NCBI GenBank assembly: GCA_035277145.1
Contig: DATELA010000072.1
Coordinates: forward strand, 1-64,000
DNA length: 64,000 bases
Direction: 5' to 3'
DNA from: DASRAP01 sp035277145
GTDB lineage: Bacteria > Gemmatimonadota > Gemmatimonadetes > Gemmatimonadales > Gemmatimonadaceae
The notes below the pieces were generated by a model. It searched no databases, was not told the DNA's origin, and saw only the letters and a list, made by a program, of their open reading frames with translations. Position 1 is the stretch's first letter. The number at the start of each line of letters is the position of its first letter. This document shows positions 8,604 to 17,332 of this stretch, piece by piece. A program made the position numbers and the translations under genes.

Positions 8604-9962
8604 ATGGCGCTGGTCGTCGAGATTGTGTCGGGCTCGCGCACGGGTGCGCGTGAAACCTTCGGCAAAGCCGTCGTCATCGCCGGACGACATCCGACATCGG
8701 ATTTGTTGTTCGACGCGAACAAAGATCTCGATGTATCAACGCGTCACGCGGAGTTTCGCAGCAGCGCGCGCGGATGGAGCGTGCACGACCTCGGCAGCAC
8801 GAACGGCACGTTCGTCAATGGACGCCGCATTTCGGCACCGACGAATCTCGCGAACGGTGACACGGTCTCGTTCGGCGAATCGGGACCACGTGTAAAGATC
8901 GTTTCGATGTCGGGCGTCAGCGACGTTGCGCCACCGCGGACAGAACAGCGCGCATCGGCAGGTGTGACGCGGCCGAAGACGGAAGAGCGCATCGCGATGG
9001 CCGTCGCGCAGCAGACGAGCGGGCTCAAGCGCTTCGTGATCGGACTCGGCGTTGTCGTCGTGATTGGTGTTGGCGCGCTGGTGTGGATGAATCAGAGTCA
9101 GGCGAGCCAAGCGAATGAAGCAATCGCGAGATTGCTCGCGCGCGGCGATTCCCTCGCCGCCGCTCTGCAACAATCACTAACCGACGCGAACGTACGCGCC
9201 GCAGGTTTTGATTCGGTCGAGCGCATTCTGCGCGAAGAGCGCATGCGCCTCGCCAAGGCAATCCAGGCGGGCGGTAACGTTACGCAACTCACAAGCGAAC
9301 TCGACGCGGTCACGCGGCGCGGCAACCAGGCGCTCGCGCTGACGAGCCGCCAGGTCAACGACGTAAACGGCAAGGCGATTGCGTACGTCGTCGTGATGAG
9401 GCAGGACAGCACGAGCAACTCCGGTACGGCTTTTGGCGTTGCAGAATCCGGGCTCCTCGTGACGAACAGACACGTACTACTCGACGACTTCGGCCAGCCG
9501 CCGAAGAAGATCGCCGTCGTTTTCGCCGACGTTCCGCGCGCGGTGCTCGAGGCGCGCTATGTCGGCGTCGCTGACTCGGGCGACATCGGATTCATTCAAC
9601 TCGTTCTTCCTGGTCCGTACCCGGTTGTGCGCGGCATCGCGACCAGCGATGGATTGAGCGGCGGCGATCCGATCATGATGATCGGCTTTCCCAACGGACT
9701 CGATCTCAACGCTGAGCGTGGAATCATCCGCGGAACCATTACGGCCGGAATCGTGAGCCGAGTCGAAAGCGACCGCGTCAAGATGAACATTTTCGCGGCG
9801 CAGGGATCGAGCGGGAGCCCGGTCTTCGATTCGCGCGGATACGTAATCGGTGTGTTGTTCGGTGGTGAAGGAGGCGCTTCGTCGACCATGACTTACGCGG
9901 CGCTGGGCAGACATCTCATCGCTGCGCTCCCCGCCGAAGCGAAAAAGATCGTCCGGCAGTAG
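8604..9962 (+). CDS. FHA domain / transmembrane / trypsin-like serine protease
   Basis: The protein is 452 residues and starts one base after the phosphatase stop. An N-terminal FHA domain (about 20-100; GRHPTSD, STRHAEF, GSTNGTF) is followed by one membrane segment (about 143-162), a helical region (about 168-260) and a trypsin-like domain. The catalytic triad can be read as His290 (TNRHV), Asp327 (DSGDIGF) and Ser405 (GSSGSPV). With the FHA domain cytoplasmic, the protease domain would be periplasmic. The layout suggests that phosphorylation sensed inside could control a protease outside, which is inference. All triad residues are intact. Confidence 0.9.
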   Translation: MALVVEIVSGSRTGARETFGKAVVIAGRHPTSDLLFDANKDLDVSTRHAEFRSSARGWSVHDLGSTNGTFVNGRRISAPTNLANGDTVSFGESGPRVKIVSMSGVSDVAPPRTEQRASAGVTRPKTEERIAMAVAQQTSGLKRFVIGLGVVVVIGVGALVWMNQSQASQANEAIARLLARGDSLAAALQQSLTDANVRAAGFDSVERILREERMRLAKAIQAGGNVTQLTSELDAVTRRGNQALALTSRQVNDVNGKAIAYVVVMRQDSTSNSGTAFGVAESGLLVTNRHVLLDDFGQPPKKIAVVFADVPRAVLEARYVGVADSGDIGFIQLVLPGPYPVVRGIATSDGLSGGDPIMMIGFPNGLDLNAERGIIRGTITAGIVSRVESDRVKMNIFAAQGSSGSPVFDSRGYVIGVLFGGEGGASSTMTYAALGRHLIAALPAEAKKIVRQ

Positions 9963-9974
9963 TAACGCGCGCAG

Positions 9975-11315
9975 TTACTCCGCGCGCGCTAACCACCGCG
10001 CCACCGCTTCTTCCATCGCACGCGTTCCACTCCACGCGCACACCAGCGCCGGTGCGAACTCCAGACCGCGCGAATAATCCGGCGGCGTGAAGTGCACGAC
10101 GATCACATCGCGCGACATTTTCTGCGCGCGCGCGCACGCATCGCGCACGCGATTGATCGCGCCATCGGAAAATGTGTCGAAGCCGAGTGCAATGCGACGA
10201 TCGCCGACGAGTGCGACGATCACGGCGCCACGAGAATCCGGCGTCGGATCGCTCACGTCGCGCGTTTCGTGGTTGAGCTTCGCGAGCGTTTCGCGTAGCG
10301 CGGTGCCGGGCGGTTCGATGCGCGCGGGATCGTCATCAACGACGATCACATCCACAGGCGAGCGGAGCGCGTGCGCACGTCCGCGTTGCAACTGCAACGC
10401 GGCGTCCGCCGCGCGACGCGCCCACAGCGCGTCGTCGAGTGTCGGCTCCTTGCCACCCGGCCACACGTCGGCCCACATCGCCGCGCGTTCAACGCGGGCA
10501 CATGACTCGGCGATGTGGCCCGCGTTGAATGCGCGGCGGTCGTAGGCACGACGCAATTCGCGCACGACCGACGTCACGTCCTCGCATCCCAGCAACAAAT
10601 CGCATCCCGCCGTGAGACATGCGATCGCGAGATGTTCCTCGTCCATCGAGTGCGCGCCGGCCATGACTTCGAGCGGCGCGATGATCACACCATCGAAACC
10701 CGCGTTGTTGCGCAAATAGCCGATCACGTCCGCGTTGGTCGCTTGCGACGCTTCAACAATGATCGCACCGACGCCCGCGTCGAGCATCGCCTCGGCCGTA
10801 CTCGGCCGCATGTGCGGATACGGACCTGGGGTGGCGATCACACCTTCTGCGCGACACGTGTCGAGCCATTCCGCGCACGCCGCGCCGACGACGGCATCGC
10901 TTCCCTTGAACGTGCGCGCGCGCTCGATCGAGGTTACGCGTTCCGTCTGCACGCACGACGGCGCAATCGCCCAGTTGATTCCCATTGCGCGCGCTTCACG
11001 CGCTGTGATGCGCACCGCGCGACGAATTGCGTCGAGATCGTTGCTGTCGAGTGCGGCAAGCGGAGGTAATGCAGTCGCGCCGTGAAAGCGCTCGCCAACG
11101 CCGGCGGTGAGATCGGCTGCCGCGAAAAACGGAAACTGCGACGCTTCGCGAATGGTGCCGAGCAATGATGCGGTGTCGAGCAGCGGCCCACCGTGCAACA
11201 ACGCACCGCGGCAACCGAACGCCAAACCCTGTCGCAGCTCTTTCTCCGCGAGCGTGTACCCGTACTCGGCGTCCCATCGTGCCGATGGCGCGACGAGCAT
11301 CGCAACGTCAGTCAC
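9975..11315 (-). CDS. Degenerate GH3 / NagZ-like protein
   Basis: The protein is 446 residues. The fold pattern is that of family 3 glycoside hydrolases such as beta-N-acetylhexosaminidase NagZ, with GINWAIAPSC, GFDGVII and CLTAGCDLLLG in order. The usual KHFPGHG-DSH loop is reduced to VIATPGPYPHM. The SDD that holds the nucleophile is replaced, giving GFDGVIIAPLEVMAG. It is therefore either inactive as a classical NagZ or uses another residue. It is the last gene of an operon with murQ and anmK, exactly where a NagZ would be expected in muropeptide recycling. The C-terminal third resembles the GH3 C-terminal domain. I am confident of the family and unsure of activity. Confidence 0.75.
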   Translation of the reverse strand: MTDVAMLVAPSARWDAEYGYTLAEKELRQGLAFGCRGALLHGGPLLDTASLLGTIREASQFPFFAAADLTAGVGERFHGATALPPLAALDSNDLDAIRRAVRITAREARAMGINWAIAPSCVQTERVTSIERARTFKGSDAVVGAACAEWLDTCRAEGVIATPGPYPHMRPSTAEAMLDAGVGAIIVEASQATNADVIGYLRNNAGFDGVIIAPLEVMAGAHSMDEEHLAIACLTAGCDLLLGCEDVTSVVRELRRAYDRRAFNAGHIAESCARVERAAMWADVWPGGKEPTLDDALWARRAADAALQLQRGRAHALRSPVDVIVVDDDPARIEPPGTALRETLAKLNHETRDVSDPTPDSRGAVIVALVGDRRIALGFDTFSDGAINRVRDACARAQKMSRDVIVVHFTPPDYSRGLEFAPALVCAWSGTRAMEEAVARWLARAE

Positions 11316-11321
11316 AACGCG

Positions 11322-12476
11322 CTACGCAGGAATGCGTTTGCCAAGCACGCGCGGCGCGCGCGCGCCGGTCGCAGTAGGCACGTTGCCGGGCACGCCGTTC
11401 AGGTGGAGATAGCCGAGGAACGCGAACGCGACGGCCTCTTTTGCCTCCCCCGGAAAGAAGAACTCCTCGAAAAGGGGTGAGGGGTGAGGGGTGAGGGCTG
11501 AGGGGGGAATGAGGGGAGAGGTTCGCAAGCGATTCACCAAATGCTTGTTCCTCGCGCCACCACCTGATAGCAAGACATCCGCAATCGGTTCAGGTATGAA
11601 CCGCTGATACGCGAGAGTGATCGACTGCACCGTCAGCTCCGTCGCGGTCGCGAGAATGTCGGCGTCGGTGCATTTCGGTTTTGCGTCGCGACACGCTTTC
11701 ATCAGCGCCGCCGCGTACGCGTCGTCGAACAATTCGCGCCCGGTCGACTTGGGTGGCTCGCGACGGAAATACTCGTGCTTCAACAATTCCTCGACAACAC
11801 CCGCCACCGGCGTGCCTGATGCGGCGACGCGTCCATCGTCGTCGTACGCGCGATTCAGGAGTTTGCGCGCGAGTGCATCGATGATGCACACGCCCGGACC
11901 GGTGTCGAACGCGCGCACACCATCGGTCGAACCAAGTCGCGGAACGATCGTGACGTTTCCAATGCCGCCGATGTTCTGCAGTGCGCGCGGTTTGTCTTCG
12001 CGGCCAAACAGCAACGCGTCGGCGATCGTTACGAGTGGCGCTCCCTGCCCTCCCGCGGCAACATCGCGAACGCGGAAATCCTCGATGACCATCATGCCAG
12101 CGCGCTCTGCAATCACCGCGCCGTCACCGAGTTGCCACGTTCCCTTCGGTGGTTCGTGCCAGACCGTGTGTCCGTGCGATGCAATCGCAGCAATGTCGCC
12201 GCGAGCGACGCCTGCAGTCGCCATCACGGCAACCGCTGCATCGGCGAAGCGCGCGCCGAGCTCGAAGTTCAGTGCGTTGTATTCCGCGGCCGTACCGCGT
12301 TGCGTTGCGGCGCGAATGCGCGCGCGCAACTCGTCCGAGTATTCGATGGTTTCGAACCCGAGCAGCTCGACGCCATAACCAACATCGCGTTTGCGAAACC
12401 GCGCCACTGCCGCCGTGACGCCGTCCATCGACGTGCCCGACATGATTCCGACGAGCACTGCTTCGTCGCGCGCCAC
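11322..12476 (-). CDS. anmK: Anhydro-N-acetylmuramic acid kinase
   Basis: The protein is 384 residues. It converts 1,6-anhydro-MurNAc to MurNAc-6-phosphate with ATP in cell-wall recycling. Family motifs are clear: IMSGTSMDG at the N-terminus, SHGHTV, NIGGIGN, FDTGPG, LSGGGARN and the C-terminal EAVAFAFL. The GTG start shares a base with the murQ stop (TAGTG). Between the RLRT and FPGEAKEAVAFA segments the usual stretch is replaced by a Pro/Leu/Ser-rich piece encoded by a GGGGTGA-type repeat at 11474-11519; the frame stays open and the family C-terminus follows. The product (MurNAc-6-P) is the substrate of the MurQ encoded upstream. Confidence 0.95.
   Translation of the reverse strand: MARDEAVLVGIMSGTSMDGVTAAVARFRKRDVGYGVELLGFETIEYSDELRARIRAATQRGTAAEYNALNFELGARFADAAVAVMATAGVARGDIAAIASHGHTVWHEPPKGTWQLGDGAVIAERAGMMVIEDFRVRDVAAGGQGAPLVTIADALLFGREDKPRALQNIGGIGNVTIVPRLGSTDGVRAFDTGPGVCIIDALARKLLNRAYDDDGRVAASGTPVAGVVEELLKHEYFRREPPKSTGRELFDDAYAAALMKACRDAKPKCTDADILATATELTVQSITLAYQRFIPEPIADVLLSGGGARNKHLVNRLRTSPLIPPSALTPHPSPLFEEFFFPGEAKEAVAFAFLGYLHLNGVPGNVPTATGARAPRVLGKRIPA
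11474..11519. repeat. G-rich GGGGTGA tandem repeat inside anmK
   Basis: The plus strand reads as repeated GGGGTGA units, at least three perfect ones, followed by degenerate G-runs. It has four or more G-tracts of three or more, so a G-quadruplex is possible on the non-coding strand of anmK. A similar tract lies in the spacer at 17272-17306. Confidence 0.8.
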
Positions 12477-13387
12477 TACCTCACCGGCGGGGGTGCGTTG
12501 GGCACGACGCGGCGAATCACGCCGCCCGCTTCGTCGAGCCGGCGCGATGCTTCCGCTGCGCTGACACCAAGCGCGTGCATGGTGAGCGCGAGCTTCACGT
12601 GCCCACCGGCGCTGTCGAGCAGTTTGCGCGCCGCATCGCGATCGAGTCCCGTGACTTCAACCACGATGCGTTCGCTGCGGTCGCGCAACTTTGCGTTCGT
12701 CGCGCGCAAATCCACCATCAGATTGCCGTACGTTTTGCCGAACCGGATCATTGCGCCGGTCGTGATGGTGTTGAGCACGAGTTTGGTTGCGGTGCCGGCT
12801 TTCATGCGCGTGGATCCTGTCACTGCTTCAGGGCCAACAACGACAACAATTGCATGATCGACACCGCTGATCATGTCGGACGGTGGTGGCGAGCACGCGA
12901 GAATCACGGTCGTCGCGCCGCGCGCTTTCGCACGCGCGAGTGCGGCGCGCACCCATGGCGTCGTTCCGGACGCAGCAATGCCGATCACAACATCTTTTTC
13001 GCTGACGTTGTGCGCGCTGATTTGCGCGGCACCATCCGGCACATTGTCTTCTGCGCCTTCTTGCGAACGTGTCAGCGCTGGCGGACCACCGGCGATAATG
13101 CCTTGCACCAGGTCAGGATCGGCGCCGAATGTCGGCGGGATTTCGCTCGCATCGAGAACGCCGAGTCGACCTGAGGTACCAGCGCCGATATAGAACAACC
13201 GGCCACCCGCGCGAAACGCCGTCTCAACAGCCGTGATGACTTTCGCGATTGGTTCGCGCTGCTCCGCCACCGCCGCGGGGACGAGGCGGTCCTCCGCATT
13301 CAGCAGATCGACGATCTGCAGCGGACTCGCAAGGTCGATCTCCGCGGTGCGCGGGTTGCGCTGTTCCGTAATGCGTGGATCGGACAA
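12476..13387 (-). CDS. murQ: N-acetylmuramic acid 6-phosphate etherase
   Basis: The protein is 303 residues, the normal MurQ length. It cleaves the lactyl ether of MurNAc-6-phosphate to GlcNAc-6-phosphate and D-lactate. The SIS-domain signature is present: GAGTSGRLGVLDASE, PPTFG, GIAASGTTPWV, EAVTGSTRMKAGTATK and the family segment NLMVDLRATNAKLRDR. Translation appears to begin at a TTG codon, giving the family-typical ITEQRNPRT near the N-terminus. No strong ribosome site is visible before it, and the upstream DNA is a simple purine repeat. It heads a murQ-anmK-GH3 operon with one-base overlap to anmK. Confidence 0.95.
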   Translation of the reverse strand: MSDPRITEQRNPRTAEIDLASPLQIVDLLNAEDRLVPAAVAEQREPIAKVITAVETAFRAGGRLFYIGAGTSGRLGVLDASEIPPTFGADPDLVQGIIAGGPPALTRSQEGAEDNVPDGAAQISAHNVSEKDVVIGIAASGTTPWVRAALARAKARGATTVILACSPPPSDMISGVDHAIVVVVGPEAVTGSTRMKAGTATKLVLNTITTGAMIRFGKTYGNLMVDLRATNAKLRDRSERIVVEVTGLDRDAARKLLDSAGGHVKLALTMHALGVSAAEASRRLDEAGGVIRRVVPNAPPPVR

Positions 13388-13419
13388 GAAGAGAAGACGA
13401 GAGGACGAGAAGACGAGAA
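13388..13419. repeat. Simple purine repeat (AGACGAG type)
   Basis: A short run of GAGAAGACGAGAGGACGAG-like units lies directly upstream of the murQ start. It occupies part of the 74-base spacer between the divergent murQ and gamma-glutamyltransferase genes. No clear promoter is visible in it. Confidence 0.5.
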
Positions 13420-13461
13420 AGCCCTATGCCGGGGCCAGCAGCCGAAGGCTAAGTTAGCAGT

Positions 13462-15228
13462 GTGCTGACCAACCGACTGACTCGCGCGCTATGGGCATCG
13501 ACGCTGATGCTCGCAGCCTGCCACAATCACGGCTCTACGGGCGCTGCGCCTGCGGGCCCGGAACCATCGGTCGCGGTGACGTTCCCCGCGGGGTGGCGAT
13601 TCACCGCCGGGACGCGCGCCGCATTCGCTGAAAACGAGATGGTCGTCTCGAACGGCCCGCTCGCGTCCGAAGCGGGCCTCGAAATCCTCGCAGCGGGCGG
13701 CAGTGCGGTCGACGCCGCGGTTGCGACGGGGTTCGCGCTCGCCGTCGTGCATCCCGCGGCGGGCAACATCGGCGGCGGTGGATTCGCCGTCATTCGGCTC
13801 GGCAACGGCATCACGCGCGCTATCGATTTCCGCGAGATGGCGCCGGCTGCGGCGACGCGTGACATGTACATCGATCCGGCCACGGGCAAAGTCGGCAACA
13901 AGGGACGCGTCGGTCATCTCGCATCGGGAGTACCGGGTTCGGTTGCGGGTCTGCTCGCGATGCTGGATCGCGACGGCACGATGAAACGCGCGCAGGTGTT
14001 GGCGCCAGCGATTCGGCTCGCGAAAGGATTCGTGCTGAGCGAACAACTCGCGCGCGCATTTCAGCGCGATTCGAATTCGCTCTGCCGGTTTGGTCATTGC
14101 GAGGCGTTCTTTCCGAACGGCGTCGCGCTGAAAGCCGGTGATACGCTGCGACAGCCCGCGCTCGCGCGCACGCTCGAGCGCATCGCGGCTGAAGGCGAGA
14201 AAGGTTTTTATCGCGGCCCTGTGGCACAAGCGATCGCTGCCGAGATGAAACGCGGCGGTGGCATCATCACGGAAGCGGATCTCGCCGCGTATCGCGTGAA
14301 GTGGCGCAAACCGCTCGTGGGTGAGTATCACGGTCACACGATTATTTCGATGCCACCGGCGTCTTCGGGTGGTACGACGCTCATCGAGACGCTGAACATT
14401 CTCGACGCGTTCGGTGCGCCGGCCCCCGCGGGCAGCGTGCAGAACCTGCACCGCATGCTCGGCGCGCTGCAGCTCGCGTTCATCGATCGCAACAACTATC
14501 TCGGCGATCCGGATTTCGTCCGCAATTTGCCGATCTCGAAACTGATCGATCGCAAATACGCGCAGCAGCAACGCGCGCGCTTGTCAGAAACGAAGTACGT
14601 GTCGACGAAAGAGCTCGGCCCCGGCCTGACGGCGGTGGGCGAAGGTGTTCACACCACGCATTACTCGGTCGTTGATCGCGCGGGTAACGCGGTGGCGGTG
14701 ACGACGACACTGAACGGTGGTTACGGGTCGAACGTGTGGATCCCGGATGCCGGGTTCCTGATGAACAACGAGATGGATGATTTCACGTCGCAGCCCGGCA
14801 CACCGAATGGATTTGGTTTGGTGCAAGGTGAAGCAAACGCGATTGTCCCCGGCAAGCGCATGTTGTCCGCGATGGCTCCGACGATCGTCCTCGACGCGCG
14901 CAAAGAAGTGGCGCTCGTGATCGGCAGCGCAGGCGGACCGCGGATTATTTCGGGCGTTGCGCAAATCATTGCGAACGTGATCGACCATCGCATGTCGCTG
15001 TGGGACGCGATGGCGGCGCCGCGCATTCACTTCCAGGGATTGCCCGAAGCCGTCGGCTTCGAGCGTGACGGAATTGCGCCGGCGGTTGTCGACTCGCTCA
15101 CCGCGATGGGCTGGTCGTTCGAAGGCGGTGGTGGTGCGTCGAGTTCACCAATTGCAATTCGACGCGTGCTGGGCGGATGGGAAGGCGTTTTCGATCCGCG
15201 CACTCAAGGTGGTGTAGCAGGACGATAG
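13462..15228 (+). CDS. ggt: Gamma-glutamyltransferase, lipoprotein
   Basis: The protein is 588 residues. It should transfer or hydrolyse gamma-glutamyl groups of glutathione-like substrates outside the cytoplasm. The N-terminus LTRALWASTLMLAAC has a lipobox. Family motifs include ASEAGLEILAAGGSAVDAAV, GGGGFAV, SGVPGSVAGL, the autoprocessing site TTHYSVVD (the first Thr becomes the N-terminal nucleophile of the small subunit), TTTLNGGYGS and SAMAPTIV with GSAGGPRI. The enzyme looks intact. The start is a GTG. The gene is followed with no gap by the LVIVD protein and is divergent from murQ. Confidence 0.93.
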   Translation: MLTNRLTRALWASTLMLAACHNHGSTGAAPAGPEPSVAVTFPAGWRFTAGTRAAFAENEMVVSNGPLASEAGLEILAAGGSAVDAAVATGFALAVVHPAAGNIGGGGFAVIRLGNGITRAIDFREMAPAAATRDMYIDPATGKVGNKGRVGHLASGVPGSVAGLLAMLDRDGTMKRAQVLAPAIRLAKGFVLSEQLARAFQRDSNSLCRFGHCEAFFPNGVALKAGDTLRQPALARTLERIAAEGEKGFYRGPVAQAIAAEMKRGGGIITEADLAAYRVKWRKPLVGEYHGHTIISMPPASSGGTTLIETLNILDAFGAPAPAGSVQNLHRMLGALQLAFIDRNNYLGDPDFVRNLPISKLIDRKYAQQQRARLSETKYVSTKELGPGLTAVGEGVHTTHYSVVDRAGNAVAVTTTLNGGYGSNVWIPDAGFLMNNEMDDFTSQPGTPNGFGLVQGEANAIVPGKRMLSAMAPTIVLDARKEVALVIGSAGGPRIISGVAQIIANVIDHRMSLWDAMAAPRIHFQGLPEAVGFERDGIAPAVVDSLTAMGWSFEGGGGASSSPIAIRRVLGGWEGVFDPRTQGGVAGR

Positions 15229-15261
15229 TTGTTTGGTAGCCATTTGTTTCCCGAACACAGG

Positions 15262-17265
15262 ATGACGATCATGCGCGCTTTGTTGCTCCTCACGCTTCCG
15301 GCGACGCTGTCGGCCCAGCAGGGTTCGATCGCGCGCGTTGCCATTACGCCGGCGACACCACAAGTCATCGCCGGTGACACGCTGCGAATCGTTGCGCGCG
15401 CGCTCGACGCCGCCGGACGTCCGGTAGCGAACGCGACCATCAGGTTCATGCAAGCCGGTGGTCACTTCGAAGGTCACGTTGATTCCAGCGGCCTGGTGAG
15501 CGCGGGCTCACCGGCAACGATCGTCGTCACGGTGTCGGCGATTTCGGCGAGCGGCGGAGCGCCGGTCGTGCAAAACGTGAACGTCGATGTTGTGCCCGGC
15601 CCCGCGGCGAGCATCGCGATCGATGCGAAAGCGGCGAAGCTGCTTGTCGGCCAAGGATTCCTCGCGCGGGCATCGGTGCTCGCGAAATCGGGCGATGTTC
15701 GTCCGCGCGATCGCGTAACGTGGACGAGTTCCGCACCGACCGTCGCACGCGTCGCGACTGACGGCACGATCACCGGCGTCGCACCTGGCCGCGCAACGAT
15801 TACCGCTGCGTCAGGTCCTGTACGTTCGACAGTATCGGTTGACGTCGTATCGGCGGACGTCTCGTCAATCACGCTCACGCCGTCATCGCCAACCGCACGA
15901 ACGGGCGACGTGATTCGGTTCAAGCTTTCGGTGAAGGACGCAGCAGGACAGGAAATCGCGGGACTCACACCGACGTGGCTGCTTGCACCAGGTCACGGCG
16001 AAATCGGGGCTGATGGCGGCTTCGTTGGCTATGACGCGGGCGCATACACCGTCTCTGCATCGCTCGGCAATCGCTCTGCGCAAACCACGGTCACGCTCAC
16101 ACCGCGCGATGTACGTCGTCCTGCAACGGTTGTTGGCTCGGTCGTTCGCACGACGTTCCCGACATCGGAAGTCTGGGTACATCCCAACGGCAAGATCGCG
16201 TACCTCGGCACACACCTCGGCGGCGATCGCGTGTACGTGCTCGACGTTGCGGATCCCGCGTCACCGAAGATCGTCGACTCGGTTATCGTGAATGCGCGCG
16301 TGATCAACGACGTGATGACGGACGAAGCGGGCAAAGTGCTCGTGATTACGCGTGAAGGCGCCGACAATCGCAAGAACGGCATCGTGGTTGCGACGCTCGA
16401 TAATCCGCTCAAGCCGAAGATCGTCGGCGAGTTCACCGACGGCGTGACGGCGGGCGTGCACTCGGCGTACGTGTACACGCAGGCGAAGTTCGGCACGCAC
16501 GTGTATCTCACGAACGATGCGACGGGCGCGCTGCACATCGTCGACATCAATGATCCGACGAAGCCCAAGGAAGTCGCGCAGTGGAAAACGCCGCGCGCCG
16601 ATGCGGGCCGGTCGTTGCACGACATCGACGTGCGCGACGGTTACCTCTATGGCAGCTGGTGGAACGACGGCCTCGTGATTCTCGACATCGGTGGCGGCGC
16701 AAAGGGCGGCTCGCCGTCGAATCCGCAGTTCGTTTCGCAATTCAAGTACGATCTCAATGCGCTGTACAAGAACGTCGAGGCGATTGGTGGCCCCGGATTC
16801 ATTCGCGGTACGCACACGGCGTGGCGCCACAAGAACTACGTGTTCATCGCTGACGAAGTGTTCACAATGGAAGACATCAGCGCGCTGCAGATGAAACAGC
16901 CGTCGCGCGCGTTCGGCCGCTTGCAGGTGGTCGACGTGTCTGACGTAATGAATCCGAAATCGGTTGCGTACTATGAACCCGAATACGGCGGCGTGCACAA
17001 CGTGTGGGTCGCCGGCGACACGCTCTACATGGGTGCGTACAACGCGGGCTTCCGCGCATTCGATATTTCGGGTGAGTTGCGCGGCGATTTGCGCGCCCAA
17101 CAACGCGAGATCGCGAATGTGAATCCGTCGTCACCAACGGGATTCATTCCGAACACGACGATGACGTGGGGTGTGGTGGTGAAGGATGGCATCGCCTACG
17201 TGAATGATTTCAATTCGGGACTGTTTTTGGTGAAGATCCAGCCCAAGCCGGTAATTGCTCAGTGA
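15262..17265 (+). CDS. Secreted Ig-like (Big_2) and LVIVD-repeat protein
   Basis: The protein is about 667 residues with a signal peptide (MRALLLLTLPATLSAQQ). Two bacterial Ig-like repeats (about 15-280; RDRVTWTSSAPTVARV and GVAPGRATITA are typical Big_2 text) precede LVIVD beta-propeller repeats (about 300-660; YVLDVADPASPKIV, HIVDINDPTKPKEV, LQVVDVSDVMNPK). Such proteins are extracytoplasmic; the ligand is unknown. An ATG at 15271 has the better ribosome site (AGGA eight bases upstream) and may be the real start. The gene probably shares a transcript with ggt. Confidence 0.82.
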   Translation: MTIMRALLLLTLPATLSAQQGSIARVAITPATPQVIAGDTLRIVARALDAAGRPVANATIRFMQAGGHFEGHVDSSGLVSAGSPATIVVTVSAISASGGAPVVQNVNVDVVPGPAASIAIDAKAAKLLVGQGFLARASVLAKSGDVRPRDRVTWTSSAPTVARVATDGTITGVAPGRATITAASGPVRSTVSVDVVSADVSSITLTPSSPTARTGDVIRFKLSVKDAAGQEIAGLTPTWLLAPGHGEIGADGGFVGYDAGAYTVSASLGNRSAQTTVTLTPRDVRRPATVVGSVVRTTFPTSEVWVHPNGKIAYLGTHLGGDRVYVLDVADPASPKIVDSVIVNARVINDVMTDEAGKVLVITREGADNRKNGIVVATLDNPLKPKIVGEFTDGVTAGVHSAYVYTQAKFGTHVYLTNDATGALHIVDINDPTKPKEVAQWKTPRADAGRSLHDIDVRDGYLYGSWWNDGLVILDIGGGAKGGSPSNPQFVSQFKYDLNALYKNVEAIGGPGFIRGTHTAWRHKNYVFIADEVFTMEDISALQMKQPSRAFGRLQVVDVSDVMNPKSVAYYEPEYGGVHNVWVAGDTLYMGAYNAGFRAFDISGELRGDLRAQQREIANVNPSSPTGFIPNTTMTWGVVVKDGIAYVNDFNSGLFLVKIQPKPVIAQ

Positions 17266-17271
17266 CTTTGA

Positions 17272-17306
17272 GGGGTGGGGGGTGGGGGGTGAGGGGTGAG
17301 GGGGGA
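17272..17306. repeat. G-rich intergenic tract (GGGGTGA / GGGGGGT)
   Basis: The spacer between two plus-strand genes holds five or six G-runs of four to six bases separated by T or TGA. It could form a G-quadruplex in the non-template strand or the RNA. It lies about 27 bases upstream of the next start. Confidence 0.8.
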
Positions 17307-17332
17307 TTAGGTACAGATGGGGGTAACAGCGC

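Noticed and set aside
9963..9993. GCGCGC hairpin as terminator between convergent genes
   Set aside because: The pairing is only seven or so bases of alternating GC, which is frequent by chance in this genome.
11322..12476. anmK as a pseudogene because of the repeat insertion
   Set aside because: The frame stays open and the conserved C-terminal motifs follow the insertion, so it is likely functional.
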